From contig PKWJ01000059.1 of NCBI GenBank assembly GCA_003132025.1, forward strand, positions 1-48,303: a DNA stretch of 48,303 bases. Direction: 5' to 3'. Positions 9,117 to 17,185 of this stretch are shown piece by piece. The notes under the pieces were generated by a model. The model ran no database searches. It was not told where the DNA came from and worked only from the letters and a program-made list of their open reading frames with translations. This DNA comes from Gammaproteobacteria bacterium. GTDB lineage: Bacteria; Pseudomonadota; Gammaproteobacteria; Steroidobacterales; Steroidobacteraceae. The first letter of the stretch is position 1, and every line of letters begins with the position of its first letter. Both the position numbers and the translations under genes were made by a program.

Positions 9117-9722
9117 TCAGGCATGCGCTGGCTGGGGGGCCTTTAGCGCCTTACAGCGCTGCTCCACCATCGCCCAGTCGACATTCTCGAAAATGATCTT
9201 GACGTAGTCGGCACGCTGCGCCGCGGTGAAATCGATCATGTAGGCATGCTCCCACAGATCGAGCGCGAAGATCACGTCGCAATTCGCCGGCATATGCAGG
9301 TGATGCAAGTCGATCCAGCAGTTATACATGCGATCGTGGCCGCGATCGCGCAGCGTCAGCACCCAACCGACGCCGCGCGTTTTCGCCAGCGCCTCGATCG
9401 AGGCTTTCCAGCCGTTGAAATCGACGTAGTCGTCATGTATCGCGTCGGTGAAGCCGCTATCGGATTTCGGCTGGCGGGGCTTACCGCCCAGCTGTTCGAA
9501 GAACAGCTCGTGCAGCGCCACACCGTTGAACTCGAATGCGAATCGACGGTTATAGCCGTCCAGGGCCAGAGGCGCGGCGCTGGCGGAGCGGTCCGGCGAC
9601 TGCTCGAGCAGTTTATTCAGCTGCTCGACGTAGGTCTTGTAGAGGCCAAGATGCAGATCGATGGCTTTCTTCGACAGGCCCTGGACGCCGGAAAGATCAA
9701 ATGCTCGGACTTGGTAGGTCAC
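9117..9722 (-). CDS. divergent Fe/Mn superoxide dismutase-like protein
   Basis: This 201-residue protein has the fold signature and all four metal ligands of Fe/Mn superoxide dismutases: H24 (IDLHLGLYKTYV), H71 (GVALHELFFEQL), D155 and H159 (DLWEHAYMID). The gateway tyrosine Y31 is also kept. It departs from classical SODs where the metal-adjacent HHxxYV pair becomes LYKTYV, and where the usual WNHxFYW helix is ALHELFFEQL, so two aromatic or His residues lining the active-site funnel are missing. It may still dismutate superoxide or may be a cambialistic or repurposed member. No signal peptide is seen, so a cytosolic location is expected. The start is GTG 9722 (MTYQVRAF). It is transcribed leftward, convergent with the MFS gene. 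Confidence 0.75.
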   Translation of the reverse strand: MTYQVRAFDLSGVQGLSKKAIDLHLGLYKTYVEQLNKLLEQSPDRSASAAPLALDGYNRRFAFEFNGVALHELFFEQLGGKPRQPKSDSGFTDAIHDDYVDFNGWKASIEALAKTRGVGWVLTLRDRGHDRMYNCWIDLHHLHMPANCDVIFALDLWEHAYMIDFTAAQRADYVKIIFENVDWAMVEQRCKALKAPQPAHA

Positions 9723-9841
9723 TGCGCTACTCCATATCGATGGTTGATGCGGATCGCTCGACCGCGGGATGCAATTCTCTCACTTGCGCCACGCCGACAC
9801 AGTCGGTAGCTCGCCGCATCCGCGGTAGGAAGCTGCTCACA

Positions 9842-9866
9842 GTACCGCGGCCGTCAGCCGCGGCAC
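9842..9866. terminator. GC-rich hairpin downstream of the small membrane protein gene
   Basis: CCGCGGC (9845-9851) and GCCGCGG (9857-9863) pair perfectly around a five-base loop. After one mismatch, two more pairs (GT/AC) extend the stem. It lies between the minus-strand small membrane protein gene (ends 9929) and the SOD gene start (9722), so it could end transcription of the former. There is no T run on either side, so a Rho-independent role is uncertain. Confidence 0.35.
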
Positions 9867-9928
9867 CGCTATCCGTTGCGGCGCGGCGAACCATGGTGCG
9901 CCAGCGCCGCGGGCGAGCTATGGCGTTT

Positions 9929-10102
9929 CTACAGCGGAGGACCGCGTCGGCCGCGATACCCGTAGAGCAGGTAAGCCACGACTATCGCTATCACGATCAG
10001 GGCGATGGGACCAATTCCCCATCCCGCGCCCATGCCCCAGTACAGGCCGCCACCGCCGCCAAACAACAGCAGCAGGACAATCAGGACGATCAGCAAATCC
10101 AT
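9929..10102 (-). CDS. small hydrophobic membrane protein (DUF3309-like)
   Basis: A 57-residue protein consisting of two membrane helices, MDLLIVLIVLLLLFG and IALIVIAIVVAYLLYGY. They are joined by a Gly/Trp-rich hairpin (YWGMGAGWGIGP), and the protein ends in a basic tail RGRRGPPL. This composition matches the small DUF3309-type proteins that are widespread in Proteobacteria and often stress-linked. Their role is unknown. ATG 10102 is preceded by GAGGAG at good spacing, which fixes the start. A longer frame extends upstream to 10711 but is antisense to the cyd region. It is divergent from the small gene at 10304 and from cydP. Confidence 0.7.
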   Translation of the reverse strand: MDLLIVLIVLLLLFGGGGGLYWGMGAGWGIGPIALIVIAIVVAYLLYGYRGRRGPPL

Positions 10103-10303
10103 GGTCCAACTCCTCATTAAGTACCGTCGGGACGCTACGCTGCGGCAGTAGCGCGGTCTGTAAGACGGCGCCGCTAGCGAGACGCCTGGCGGCGCGTTCG
10201 CGGCCATCCCCTGTGCTATATGCGCTAGCGCACAGAGCGCGAGCGGCACTGCGCTTAGGATGCTGCGGCCGCGGGCATCGGAATACCTTCGCAGGAGACG
10301 ATC

Positions 10304-10480
10304 ATGGCGACATTGAGAGTCAAAGCCCGCGCCAAGCCAGCGGACGGAGGAGCCAATCAGAACTGCGCGCCTTTGCCCGGCGACGGCCCCCCGCAGGAGC
10401 AAGGGCCGCTCCGGAAGCCGACCGACGCAATCCCGGCAAGCTGCGGCAGCCTCAGGGAATATCTGAAGACCAACCACTGA
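10304..10480 (+). CDS. small protein of unknown function (58 residues)
   Basis: The frame starts at ATG 10304 with an excellent ribosome site, GCAGGAG six bases ahead, and ends with TGA at 10478-10480. The product begins MATLRVKARAKPADGG. It is Pro/Gly-rich in the middle (PLPGDGPPQEQGPL) and ends GSLREYLKTNH, with no membrane segment. I do not recognise a family. It is judged a real gene mainly from the ribosome site and its place directly upstream of the cydP-cydABX operon; base composition alone would not prove it. It may be the first cistron of that operon (53 bases to cydP) or an independent small gene. Confidence 0.45.
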   Translation: MATLRVKARAKPADGGANQNCAPLPGDGPPQEQGPLRKPTDAIPASCGSLREYLKTNH

Positions 10481-10533
10481 CCCGACTGCTCCGCAGATGC
10501 GACTTCGGTCGCCGCCCGGAGTAAAGTCTGCCG

Positions 10534-10722
10534 ATGCAGCGGACAGCGAGGACAGCAACTTCCCGGCGCCAGCATCTGCGGCGCGATCTCGCGTGGCTGC
10601 TGGCGGCAAAATTCGCTGCGCTCGCACTGCTGTGGTTACTGTTTTTTTCGGCCGCGCACCAATCTCCCGTGGATGCGTCGAGCGCGAGCCGCCAGCTCGC
10701 CGTCGCGCCATCGGCGCCGTGA
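10534..10722 (+). CDS. cydP: CydP, small accessory subunit of cytochrome bd
   Basis: A 62-residue single-helix membrane protein. A basic N-terminus (RRQHLRRDLAW) leads into the helix LLAAKFAALALLWLLFFS and a short periplasmic tail. The R-(D/E)-(L/I)-A-x-x-L-A-x-K-x-x-x-L pattern, the length and the position directly upstream of cydA match the CydP family found with cytochrome bd genes in Gammaproteobacteria. Its exact role in the oxidase is not established. The start ATG 10534 has GGAG about 12 bases ahead, a weak site. The gene ends 15 bases before cydA, in the same operon. Confidence 0.75.
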   Translation: MQRTARTATSRRQHLRRDLAWLLAAKFAALALLWLLFFSAAHQSPVDASSASRQLAVAPSAP

Positions 10723-10737
10723 AAGCCGGGTGAATTC

Positions 10738-12279
10738 GTGATCGACCTCGATGTGGTGGGACTGTCGCGCCTGCAGTTCGCCCTGACTGCGCTCTACCAC
10801 TTCCTGTTCGTTCCCCTCACCATCGGCCTGTCCATGATCCTGGTGATCATGGAATCCGTCTACGTCATGACCGGCCGCGAGGTGTGGCAGCGCATGACGA
10901 AATTCTGGGGCCTGCTGTTCGGCATCAATTTCGCCATGGGTGTGGCCACCGGAATCACCATGGAGTTCCAGTTCGGCACCAACTGGGCCTATTACTCGCA
11001 CTACGTCGGCGACATCTTCGGCGCCCCCCTGGCGATTGAAGGATTGATGGCCTTCTTTCTCGAGTCGACCTTCGTCGGCCTGTTCTTCTTCGGCTGGGAC
11101 CGGCTGTCGAAGATCGGGCACCTGGTCGTGACCGCACTGGTGGCACTGGGTTCGAGCCTGTCGGCACTGTGGATACTGATCGCCAACGCCTGGATGCAAA
11201 ATCCAATCGGCGCGCGTTTCAACTACCAGACCATGCGCATGGAACTGTCCTCGTTCAGCCACGTGCTGTTCAATCCGGTCGCGCAGGCGAAATTTGTGCA
11301 TACCGTCGCCGCCGGCTACGTGGTCGGCTCGATATTCGTCCTGGCGATCAGCGCCTGGTACCTGCTGCACGGTCGCAATACGCAGGTCGCCAAGCGCTCC
11401 ATGGCCGTGGCCGCGAGTTTCGGGCTGGCCTGTTCGCTCTCCGTGGTCGTGCTGGGCGACGAGTCGGGTTACGTGGCGAGCGAGAACCAGAAGATGAAGA
11501 TCGCCGCCATCGAGGCCGAATGGCGCACCGAGACGCCGCCGGCGGCCTTCACTCTGTTCGGCTTTCCTGACGTGCAGGCGCGCACGACGCACGCGGCGCT
11601 GAAGGTGCCCTGGCTGCTTGGCCTGATCGCCACCCGTTCCATCAATAAGCCGGTCCTCGGCATCTACGACCTGGTGGAGCGCGCCCGCATCCGGATACTC
11701 AGCGGCATTCAGGCGCACTCAGCGCTCCGTTTGTTGCGTGCCAACCCGGCCGACACCGAAGCCAAGGCGCAATTCGAAGCTCACCAGACGGATCTCGGCT
11801 ACGGGCTGCTGTTGCTGCGCTACGTGCAGAACCCGTCGGAGGCAACGCCTGCGCAGATCGACCTGGCCGCGTGGTCGACGGTGCCGAACGTGCCGGTACT
11901 GTTCTGGTGTTTCCGCATCATGGTCGGCATCGGACTGTTCTTCATCCTGCTGTTCGCCGTGGCGATCTATCTATCGACACGTCATCGCTTTGAGCAGACG
12001 CATTGGTTCCTGCGGGTCGCGCTGTGCAGCCTGCCGCTGCCATGGATCGCCGCCGAACTGGGCTGGATTGTCGCTGAATATGGGCGCCAGCCTTGGGCCA
12101 TTGACGGCGTGCTGCCCACATTTCTGGGCGTCTCGACCCGGCCGGCCGGCAATGTGATCGCCTCGCTGACGGGATTCGTGGTGTTCTATTCGGCGCTGGC
12201 TGCGGTCGAGGTGTTCCTGATGGCGCGCATGATCCGCCGCGGGCCCGACGGCCTGGGCTACTGGCCGCCGCAGGTCTGA
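10738..12279 (+). CDS. cydA: cytochrome bd ubiquinol oxidase subunit I
   Basis: The haem-bearing subunit of the inner-membrane quinol:O2 oxidoreductase, which reduces O2 with high affinity and resists sulfide and nitric oxide. The protein has 513 residues. Haem ligands are present: H21 (ALYHFLF), H188 ([11 protein letters not shown]) and M395 (CFRIMVG). The proton-channel acids E101 and E109 lie in [17 protein letters not shown]. The quinol-binding Q loop (about residues 245-380) contains [13 protein letters not shown] and FTLFGFPD and is of the long E. coli type. [12 protein letters not shown] precedes the last helices. The start is GTG 10738. It forms an operon with cydP, cydB (8 bases downstream) and cydX. 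No cydDC assembly exporter is in the window. Confidence 0.97.
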   Translation: MIDLDVVGLSRLQFALTALYHFLFVPLTIGLSMILVIMESVYVMTGREVWQRMTKFWGLLFGINFAMGVATGITMEFQFGTNWAYYSHYVGDIFGAPLAIEGLMAFFLESTFVGLFFFGWDRLSKIGHLVVTALVALGSSLSALWILIANAWMQNPIGARFNYQTMRMELSSFSHVLFNPVAQAKFVHTVAAGYVVGSIFVLAISAWYLLHGRNTQVAKRSMAVAASFGLACSLSVVVLGDESGYVASENQKMKIAAIEAEWRTETPPAAFTLFGFPDVQARTTHAALKVPWLLGLIATRSINKPVLGIYDLVERARIRILSGIQAHSALRLLRANPADTEAKAQFEAHQTDLGYGLLLLRYVQNPSEATPAQIDLAAWSTVPNVPVLFWCFRIMVGIGLFFILLFAVAIYLSTRHRFEQTHWFLRVALCSLPLPWIAAELGWIVAEYGRQPWAIDGVLPTFLGVSTRPAGNVIASLTGFVVFYSALAAVEVFLMARMIRRGPDGLGYWPPQV

Positions 12280-12287
12280 GGATCACC

Positions 12288-13424
12288 ATGCCCGATTACG
12301 AAACACTGCGGGTGATCTGGTGGCTGATCCTCGGCACGCTGCTGATCGGCTTTGCAGTCACCGACGGCTTCGATCTGGGCGTGGGCATCATCTTCCGCTT
12401 CGTCGGCCGCACCGATGAGGAGCGCCGCGCGCTGCTGGAATGCATCGAGCCGGTATGGGAGGGCAACCAGGTGTGGTTCATCCTCGCGGGCGGCGCCGTG
12501 TTCGCCGCCTGGCCGCTGCTATACGCGGCGTCGTTCTCCTGCCTCTATCTGGCCATGTTCCTGATTCTGGTCGCGCTGATCCTGCGGCCGGTGGGATTCA
12601 ATTTCCGCAATAAACTGCCGGACCCGCGTTGGCGCAATTTCTGGGACTGGACGCTGCTGGTCGCCGGTGCGCTACCGGCGCTGCTGTTCGGGGTCGCATT
12701 CGGCAATCTGTTCCTCGGGATAGCGTTCCACTTCGACGAGCTGATGCGGCCGGTGTATACCGCCGGCTTTCTCAGCTTGCTGCAGCCATTTGCTCTATTG
12801 GCGGGTGTGGTCAGTCTGTCGATGCTGGTTCTGCACGGAGCAAGCTACGCCGCGCTCAAGGCCGGCGAGCCGATGTCGGCCCGGGCGGCGTCGATCGGCG
12901 GTGCGGCCGCGATCGCCTTCGTCATCGCATTTGCGGCTGCCGGCGCCTGGCTCGCGACCGGGCTGGATGGCCAGACAATCACGTCGGGCGCTGACCCGAT
13001 GGGCGCCTCCAATCCGCTGTTGAAGAGCGTCGTGGTCCTGCGGGGAGCGTGGCTCGGCAACTACCGCGCGCACCAGATACTGTGGTTCGCGCCGGCGGCC
13101 GCGCTGCTCGCGGCCGGGTTCGCCGGGGTAATGCTGCGCATCGGTCGGCCTGGCGCTGCCTTTATATCGAGTGCCCTGGCCGTGAAAGCAACGATTCTCA
13201 CGGCCGGAATCGCGCTGTTTCCGTTTTTGCTGCCCTCCTCCACCGATCCGAGTCAGGGCCTCACCATCTGGGATGCATCCAGCAGCGCCAAGACGCTGTT
13301 CATCATGCTGCTGTGTGTGATCGTGTTGCTGCCGATCGTGCTCGCCTATACGGCGTGGGTGTTCCACGTGCTCAGGGGCCGGATCACCCTCGAGTACATG
13401 CGCAAGCACGGCAGCTGGTACTGA
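12288..13424 (+). CDS. cydB: cytochrome bd ubiquinol oxidase subunit II
   Basis: The structural partner of CydA, 378 residues. The N-terminus [31 protein letters not shown] and [24 protein letters not shown] are diagnostic of CydB. Asp in TDGFDLG (about residue 29) and the following acidic side chains lie near the proton path in known structures. Eight or nine membrane helices can be counted, ending with a short cytoplasmic tail ([11 protein letters not shown]). GAGG ahead of ATG 12288 supports the start. It lies 8 bases after cydA and 21 bases before cydX. The length matches the family. Confidence 0.97.
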   Translation: MPDYETLRVIWWLILGTLLIGFAVTDGFDLGVGIIFRFVGRTDEERRALLECIEPVWEGNQVWFILAGGAVFAAWPLLYAASFSCLYLAMFLILVALILRPVGFNFRNKLPDPRWRNFWDWTLLVAGALPALLFGVAFGNLFLGIAFHFDELMRPVYTAGFLSLLQPFALLAGVVSLSMLVLHGASYAALKAGEPMSARAASIGGAAAIAFVIAFAAAGAWLATGLDGQTITSGADPMGASNPLLKSVVVLRGAWLGNYRAHQILWFAPAAALLAAGFAGVMLRIGRPGAAFISSALAVKATILTAGIALFPFLLPSSTDPSQGLTIWDASSSAKTLFIMLLCVIVLLPIVLAYTAWVFHVLRGRITLEYMRKHGSWY

Positions 13425-13445
13425 AATCCAAGGACATCGGCAACC

Positions 13446-13568
13446 ATGTGGTACTTCAGCTGGATATTGGGACTCGGCCTGGCACTGTGTTTCGGCATAC
13501 TGAACGCGATCTGGTATGAGATCCTGGAGAGCCAGCGGGAAGCAGCCGCGCGTCAGCCGCCGCCGTGA
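13446..13568 (+). CDS. cydX: CydX, small subunit of cytochrome bd
   Basis: A 40-residue single-helix protein. It begins MWYFSWILGLGLALCFG, the hallmark N-terminus of CydX/YbgT, continues ILNAIWYEILE, and ends with a short polar tail rich in Ala/Pro. CydX stabilises the haems of cytochrome bd in the inner membrane. The start ATG 13446 has AAGGA about 11 bases ahead. The gene follows cydB by 21 bases and completes a cydP-A-B-X operon. It ends 9 bases before the stop of the convergent Nramp-like gene, leaving little room for a terminator. Confidence 0.93.
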   Translation: MWYFSWILGLGLALCFGILNAIWYEILESQREAAARQPPP

Positions 13569-13577
13569 CGTCGAGCC

Positions 13578-14906
13578 TTAAGATCCGGCCGGGATCAGCA
13601 TCCCGACCGACGCTGCGGCCATCAGCAGCACCGTGATCCAGCCCAGCGCCAGTGACGATCGGCTGGCGGTGTAAGCGCCCAGCACCGAGGGCCGCATCGC
13701 CAGCAACAGAATCAGCACCATCAGCGGCACCGCAACGACGCCGTTGATGACCGCGCTGTAGAACAGCGCCTTGATCGGGTTGATCGAGGTAAAACCCAGG
13801 CCGAGACCTGCGATCATCGACACGGCTATAACCCCATAGAAGCCGCGTGCGTCGGCGGCCTTGAATGCGAGACTTCCGGGCCAGCCCATCGCCTCGGCGA
13901 TGGCATACGCGGCTGATCCGGCCAGCACCGGCACGCCGACCGCACCTACGCCGAGTATTCCCAGAGCAAACAGATAGAACGCAAAATCGCCGGCCAGTGG
14001 CCGCAGCGCCTGCGCCGCCTGGGTGGCGCTCTGTATATCGGTGACGCCGGCGACGTGCAGCGTGACCGCCGTGGCCAGGATGATAAAGAAGGCCGTCAGA
14101 TTCGAGTACAGCATCCCGCTCCAGGTGTCCCAGCGGATGCGGCGCAACTCGCGTGGCGCCGCGGCGGCATCCTCGATAAGTGAGCGGTCATCCCGTAAGG
14201 CGCGCAGATCCTCGACTTCCTCGGAACACTGCCAGAAAAACAGATAGGGACTGATCGTGGTGCCAAACACACCCACCACCACGGTTGCCGTTGCGGCATC
14301 AAACGCCAGCCGGGGCAGGAACGTGCGCAATGCCACTTGACCCCAGGGGACGCGCACCGTGAACAATACCGCGGCATAGGACAGCAACGACAGCGTGACC
14401 CACTTCAGGAACTTGATGTAGCTGTGGTAGGGCACAACTACCTGGGCCGTCAGCGATGCCGCGACCAGCGCCACGGTCAGCAGGTGACGGTTGCCGCCCA
14501 CCATCAGTGCCAGCACATCGCCCATGGTCGCCACGTCGGCCGCAATGTTGATCGTATTGGCCACCAGCAGCAGTCCGACCGCGGCGTAGAGCACCCAGGG
14601 AGGAAAGGCCTGCTTGATGTTTACCGCCAAGCCCTTGCCTGTGACGCGGCCGATCCGCGCACAGATCGACTGCACGGCGGCCATCAGCGGGTATGTGACC
14701 AGCATGGTCCACAACATGTTGAGGCCGAACTGCGCGCCGGCCTGCGAATAGGTGGCGATGCCGCTCGGATCGTCGTCGGCGGCCCCGGTGACGAGGCCCG
14801 GGCCCACGCGCGCCAGCGGATGTTCACTCAGGCGTTGCCTGATCTGTTTAAAGGTCAACAAAGCCCGGCAACCAAAGCACGATTCGGAATGGTGCGTCAA
14901 CGCCAA
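13578..14906 (-). CDS. Nramp-family (NRMT-like) divalent metal transporter
   Basis: An inner-membrane carrier of about 442 residues and 11 helices. The first helix has GPGLVTGAADDDPSGIATYSQ: the classical Nramp DPGN metal site is DPSG here, and the TM6 metal motif, normally Ala-x-x-Met-Pro-His, reads GTTISPYLFFWQ. These are features of the Nramp-related branch rather than of MntH. Some members of that branch carry Mg2+ instead of Mn2+ or Fe2+, so the substrate is uncertain. A 40-residue hydrophilic loop (SEEVEDLRALRDDRSL...) follows TM6. The start is weak: TTG 14906 has no ribosome site, and TTG 14861 or 14858 nearer the first conserved segment are alternatives. It lies 36 bases after the Crp/Fnr regulator gene on the same strand and may be co-transcribed. 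Confidence 0.85.
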   Translation of the reverse strand: MALTHHSESCFGCRALLTFKQIRQRLSEHPLARVGPGLVTGAADDDPSGIATYSQAGAQFGLNMLWTMLVTYPLMAAVQSICARIGRVTGKGLAVNIKQAFPPWVLYAAVGLLLVANTINIAADVATMGDVLALMVGGNRHLLTVALVAASLTAQVVVPYHSYIKFLKWVTLSLLSYAAVLFTVRVPWGQVALRTFLPRLAFDAATATVVVGVFGTTISPYLFFWQCSEEVEDLRALRDDRSLIEDAAAAPRELRRIRWDTWSGMLYSNLTAFFIILATAVTLHVAGVTDIQSATQAAQALRPLAGDFAFYLFALGILGVGAVGVPVLAGSAAYAIAEAMGWPGSLAFKAADARGFYGVIAVSMIAGLGLGFTSINPIKALFYSAVINGVVAVPLMVLILLLAMRPSVLGAYTASRSSLALGWITVLLMAAASVGMLIPAGS

Positions 14907-14940
14907 TCAGCGCCAACGAGTGGAGCTACTGGAGCGGGGT

Positions 14941-14959
14941 GTCTACGCGGAGCGTAGAC
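14941..14959. terminator. hairpin at the 3' end of the Crp/Fnr gene
   Basis: GTCTACGC (14941-14948) and GCGTAGAC (14952-14959) form an eight-pair stem with a three-base loop. It overlaps the regulator's stop codon and precedes the Nramp-like start by about 35 bases on the minus strand. There is no T run, so it could be a weak terminator, an attenuator or an mRNA-stabilising stem between two cistrons. Confidence 0.35.
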
Positions 14960-15650
14960 GATTGTAGGAGTCGCGATCGGACTTGTAGCATCCGCAGGCG
15001 GCGGCCATGAGCCCGCGCCGGTCCAGTACCGTGATGTCGCCGCGGCTGTAGTGAATCAAACGCCGTTGCTGCAGGGCGCTGGCCGCCTTGGTGACGCCGA
15101 CCCGGCGCACGCCGAGCTTTGAGGCCAGGATTTCCTGGGTCGCATTGAAGCTGTTCGCGCGCGACCGATCCTGAGTCATCAGCAGCCGGCGGGCCAGACG
15201 AGCCTCGAGCAGGTGGAAATGGGCGCACACCGCGGCCTGGGCGAGCTGGCTTATGCGCACGTGAATGTAGCGGCTCAGCCGGCGTCGCAGAGATTCGCTG
15301 CGTCCGAATTCACGGCGCAGGAAGGCAGCATCCATGCGCAAGGCAGATCCGGCGCCCAGCACTACGGCGCGCTCCGGCGACAGATCGCCGTCGAGCACCA
15401 GGGTGATGCCCAGCATGCCCTCGTTGCCGATCAGACCCACTTCGAATGCGGGCGAATCCGGGGTCGGCATGATCAGCGACATGAAACTGCTGGTTGGAAA
15501 ATAGACGCTGGTGAGCGGCTGCCAGGGGACGTACAGCACCTCGGCGATGCCAAGTTGCACGGTGTCACAGCCCGCCAGAATGCGCCGGCGGTCGGACTTT
15601 GGCAGTGCCGCCAGCAAGCGATTGTCCGCGGCACCGTTTGACGTCGACAT
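14943..15650 (-). CDS. Crp/Fnr-family transcription regulator
   Basis: A 235-residue cytosolic regulator. A cyclic-nucleotide-type beta-roll (residues ~20-130, with VYFPTSSFMSLIM and VGLIGNEGMLGI) is followed by a long dimer helix and a winged helix. The recognition region is ILASKLGVRRVGVTKAASALQQRRLI, then YSRGDITVLDRRGLMAAACGCY. The E/R pair that binds cAMP in Crp and the N-terminal cysteine cluster of Fnr are both absent, so the ligand is unknown. This branch is common in soil Proteobacteria. The start is taken as ATG 15650 (MSTSNGAADN), the usual family N-terminus; AGGAG lies only two bases ahead, and an in-frame GTG at 15665 is possible. Neighbours suggest it may control the adjacent Nramp-like transporter or envelope genes. 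Confidence 0.85.
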   Translation of the reverse strand: MSTSNGAADNRLLAALPKSDRRRILAGCDTVQLGIAEVLYVPWQPLTSVYFPTSSFMSLIMPTPDSPAFEVGLIGNEGMLGITLVLDGDLSPERAVVLGAGSALRMDAAFLRREFGRSESLRRRLSRYIHVRISQLAQAAVCAHFHLLEARLARRLLMTQDRSRANSFNATQEILASKLGVRRVGVTKAASALQQRRLIHYSRGDITVLDRRGLMAAACGCYKSDRDSYNRLRSA

Positions 15651-15767
15651 GACTCCTGCGGTCACGGCGGATCACTCATCCCCGTATGGACGTATATTGA
15701 AGCGAGCTCGCAAGCCGCGGGCGCAGGGACAGCCTCGCAAGAAGCCGGTGTCCCCGGCCGTCTAGCA

Positions 15768-16781
15768 TTATCGTGCGGACACGCGGCTGTTCTGGATGAC
15801 CACTTCGACACGTCGGTTCTGCTGCCGTCCGGTTGCAGAGCTGTTATCCCCTATCGGCGAGCTCATGCCCTTGCCCGAAGCGCTCAGGCGGCCCGAATCG
15901 ACGCCCTGCTCCACCAGAAAGGACTTTACCGAGTCGGCACGTCGCTGCGACAAGCCGAGATTGTAGTCTTCGCCACCGATGTTGTCGGTGTAGCCCACGA
16001 TCAGCGCGGTGCGGTCCACGTACTTGTTGAGAAATACCGCCAGCTTATCCAGATGAGCATCGCCGCCCGAGTTCAGATTGGCGGTGCCACTGGAAAACAA
16101 AACGTCACCGAGTGTCAGTACCAGGCCACGGTCCGTGACGCGTGCCTGCAGCCCGTTGATCTGCCGCTGTAATTCATCGGCCTGGCTGGCTGCGTCCGCC
16201 GCGGCGGCGCGCGCCGCGTCGGCCTGCTGCGCCTGATCGCTGGCATTGGCTTGCGCCGCATCTGCGCGGCTGTTCGCGGCGTCCGTCATCTGCTGCTGGT
16301 TAGCGGCGTTGGCCTGTGCCATGTTGGCGCGCTGATTGGCGGCGTCCGTCATCTGCTGCTGGTTAGCGGCGTTGGCCTGTGCCATGTTGGCGCGCTGATT
16401 GGCGGCATCGGCTTCCTGGGTTCGAGCCTGCAGCCGCATGGCTTCCCGCTGCTCGGTCAGGCCCTCGCGCTGATCGATCGCGAGCTGGCTTTCCGCTTCG
16501 GCGCGGGCGATGGAGATTTTCCGATCCGCCATGAACTCGAGATGAGCGGAGCTAACCTTGTCGGTATTCGGTTTCTCGGCTGCCGTGACGGCAATGTTGG
16601 CCTGTTCCATCGCCAACGGAGCCCGGCTTCCCAACTGCGGATCGGACTGCAACGCGGTCAGCCGGGCGCGTAGCATGGCCGCACCATCCGGCTCAACCGG
16701 CACGCTCGCGCAGGCAGTCAGCAATACCGCGGCTACGGCCGCAGCGATCAGCGTGTGGCGGCTGGAAATTAAAGCGTTCAT
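15768..16781 (-). CDS. OmpA-family lipoprotein with DUF4398-like N-terminus
   Basis: A 337-residue envelope protein. The signal peptide ends with lipobox LTAC (Cys about 24). Residues ~30-115 form a helical DUF4398-like region (PLAMEQANIAVTAAEK... AHLEFMADRKISIA). A long Ala/Gln/Asn coiled-coil (about 110-210) contains exact 21-residue repeats of the type AANQRANMAQANAANQQQMTD. The C-terminal ~120 residues are an OmpA domain with peptidoglycan-binding residues in ALIVGYTDNIGGEDYNLGLSQRRADSV and GRQQNRRVEVVI. It probably tethers the outer membrane to peptidoglycan. Its ATG overlaps the TGA of the upstream DUF4398 lipoprotein gene by ATGA, so translation is coupled. Confidence 0.92.
   Translation of the reverse strand: MNALISSRHTLIAAAVAAVLLTACASVPVEPDGAAMLRARLTALQSDPQLGSRAPLAMEQANIAVTAAEKPNTDKVSSAHLEFMADRKISIARAEAESQLAIDQREGLTEQREAMRLQARTQEADAANQRANMAQANAANQQQMTDAANQRANMAQANAANQQQMTDAANSRADAAQANASDQAQQADAARAAAADAASQADELQRQINGLQARVTDRGLVLTLGDVLFSSGTANLNSGGDAHLDKLAVFLNKYVDRTALIVGYTDNIGGEDYNLGLSQRRADSVKSFLVEQGVDSGRLSASGKGMSSPIGDNSSATGRQQNRRVEVVIQNSRVSAR
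16281..16406 (-). repeat. two perfect 63-bp tandem repeats inside the OmpA-like gene
   Basis: Bases 16281-16343 and 16344-16406 are identical over all 63 positions, and five flanking bases also match on the left. The unit encodes 21 residues of the Ala/Gln coiled-coil, so adding or losing units keeps the frame. Partly diverged copies flank the pair. Perfect identity at synonymous sites means the duplication is recent or is being homogenised. Confidence 0.95.
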
Positions 16782-17185
16782 TGATTGACTCCTGAATTGC
16801 GCTGCATCTCCTGGGACAGGGTCTGCGTGCTGTGAATCATCTCGTCATTGACGGCCTGTTCCTTGGTCGCCGATGCCTGCGCGGTCGCGAGCTGCGCGTC
16901 GACGCGCGATTCCTTGGCCAGGCGCTCGGCATCATCCATGCGCTTTTCCTGCACGGCTGTTTCGGCGGCGGCGAGCTTGTCGCGGGCCTCACTCAGTGCC
17001 GGTGAGGCGGCATCGGCGACCCGCGCCTGATCGGCGGCGGCAATGGCCTGCTTGGCCGAGCTCAACGCGACCGCTGGGACCGGAGGCGTGGAGGCACAGG
17101 CCGCGAGCAGCAGTACGCCCCCGAAGCCGAGCAGTGTGGCCGCAGCGGCATGCGGGCGGCGCGTGTTAACAAAAATCCGGGTCAT
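16778..17185 (-). CDS. DUF4398 lipoprotein
   Basis: A 135-residue envelope lipoprotein. A basic start (MTRIFVNTRRPH) leads to a hydrophobic segment and lipobox LLAAC. Mature helices are rich in Ala, Lys, Glu and Asp: LSSAKQAIAAADQARVADAA, then LSEARDKLAAAETAVQEK, then DDAERLAKESRVDAQLATAQ, the DUF4398 pattern. The function of the domain is unknown; these proteins typically occur beside OmpA-like lipoproteins with the same domain, as here. ATG 17185 is preceded by AGGAG at eight bases, which fixes the start; a longer frame to 17485 has no signal sequence at its beginning. The TGA overlaps the next gene's ATG, making a coupled two-gene unit. Confidence 0.85.
   Translation of the reverse strand: MTRIFVNTRRPHAAAATLLGFGGVLLLAACASTPPVPAVALSSAKQAIAAADQARVADAASPALSEARDKLAAAETAVQEKRMDDAERLAKESRVDAQLATAQASATKEQAVNDEMIHSTQTLSQEMQRNSGVNQ

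Noticed and set aside
10211-10235. CTGTGC...GCACAG inverted repeat resembling a LexA or SOS box
   Set aside because: The arms are too far apart (13 bases) for LexA and no SOS gene is adjacent.
16281-16406. Tandem repeats considered as a CRISPR or VNTR outside genes
   Set aside because: The repeats are directly adjacent with no spacers and are in frame inside an OmpA-like gene.
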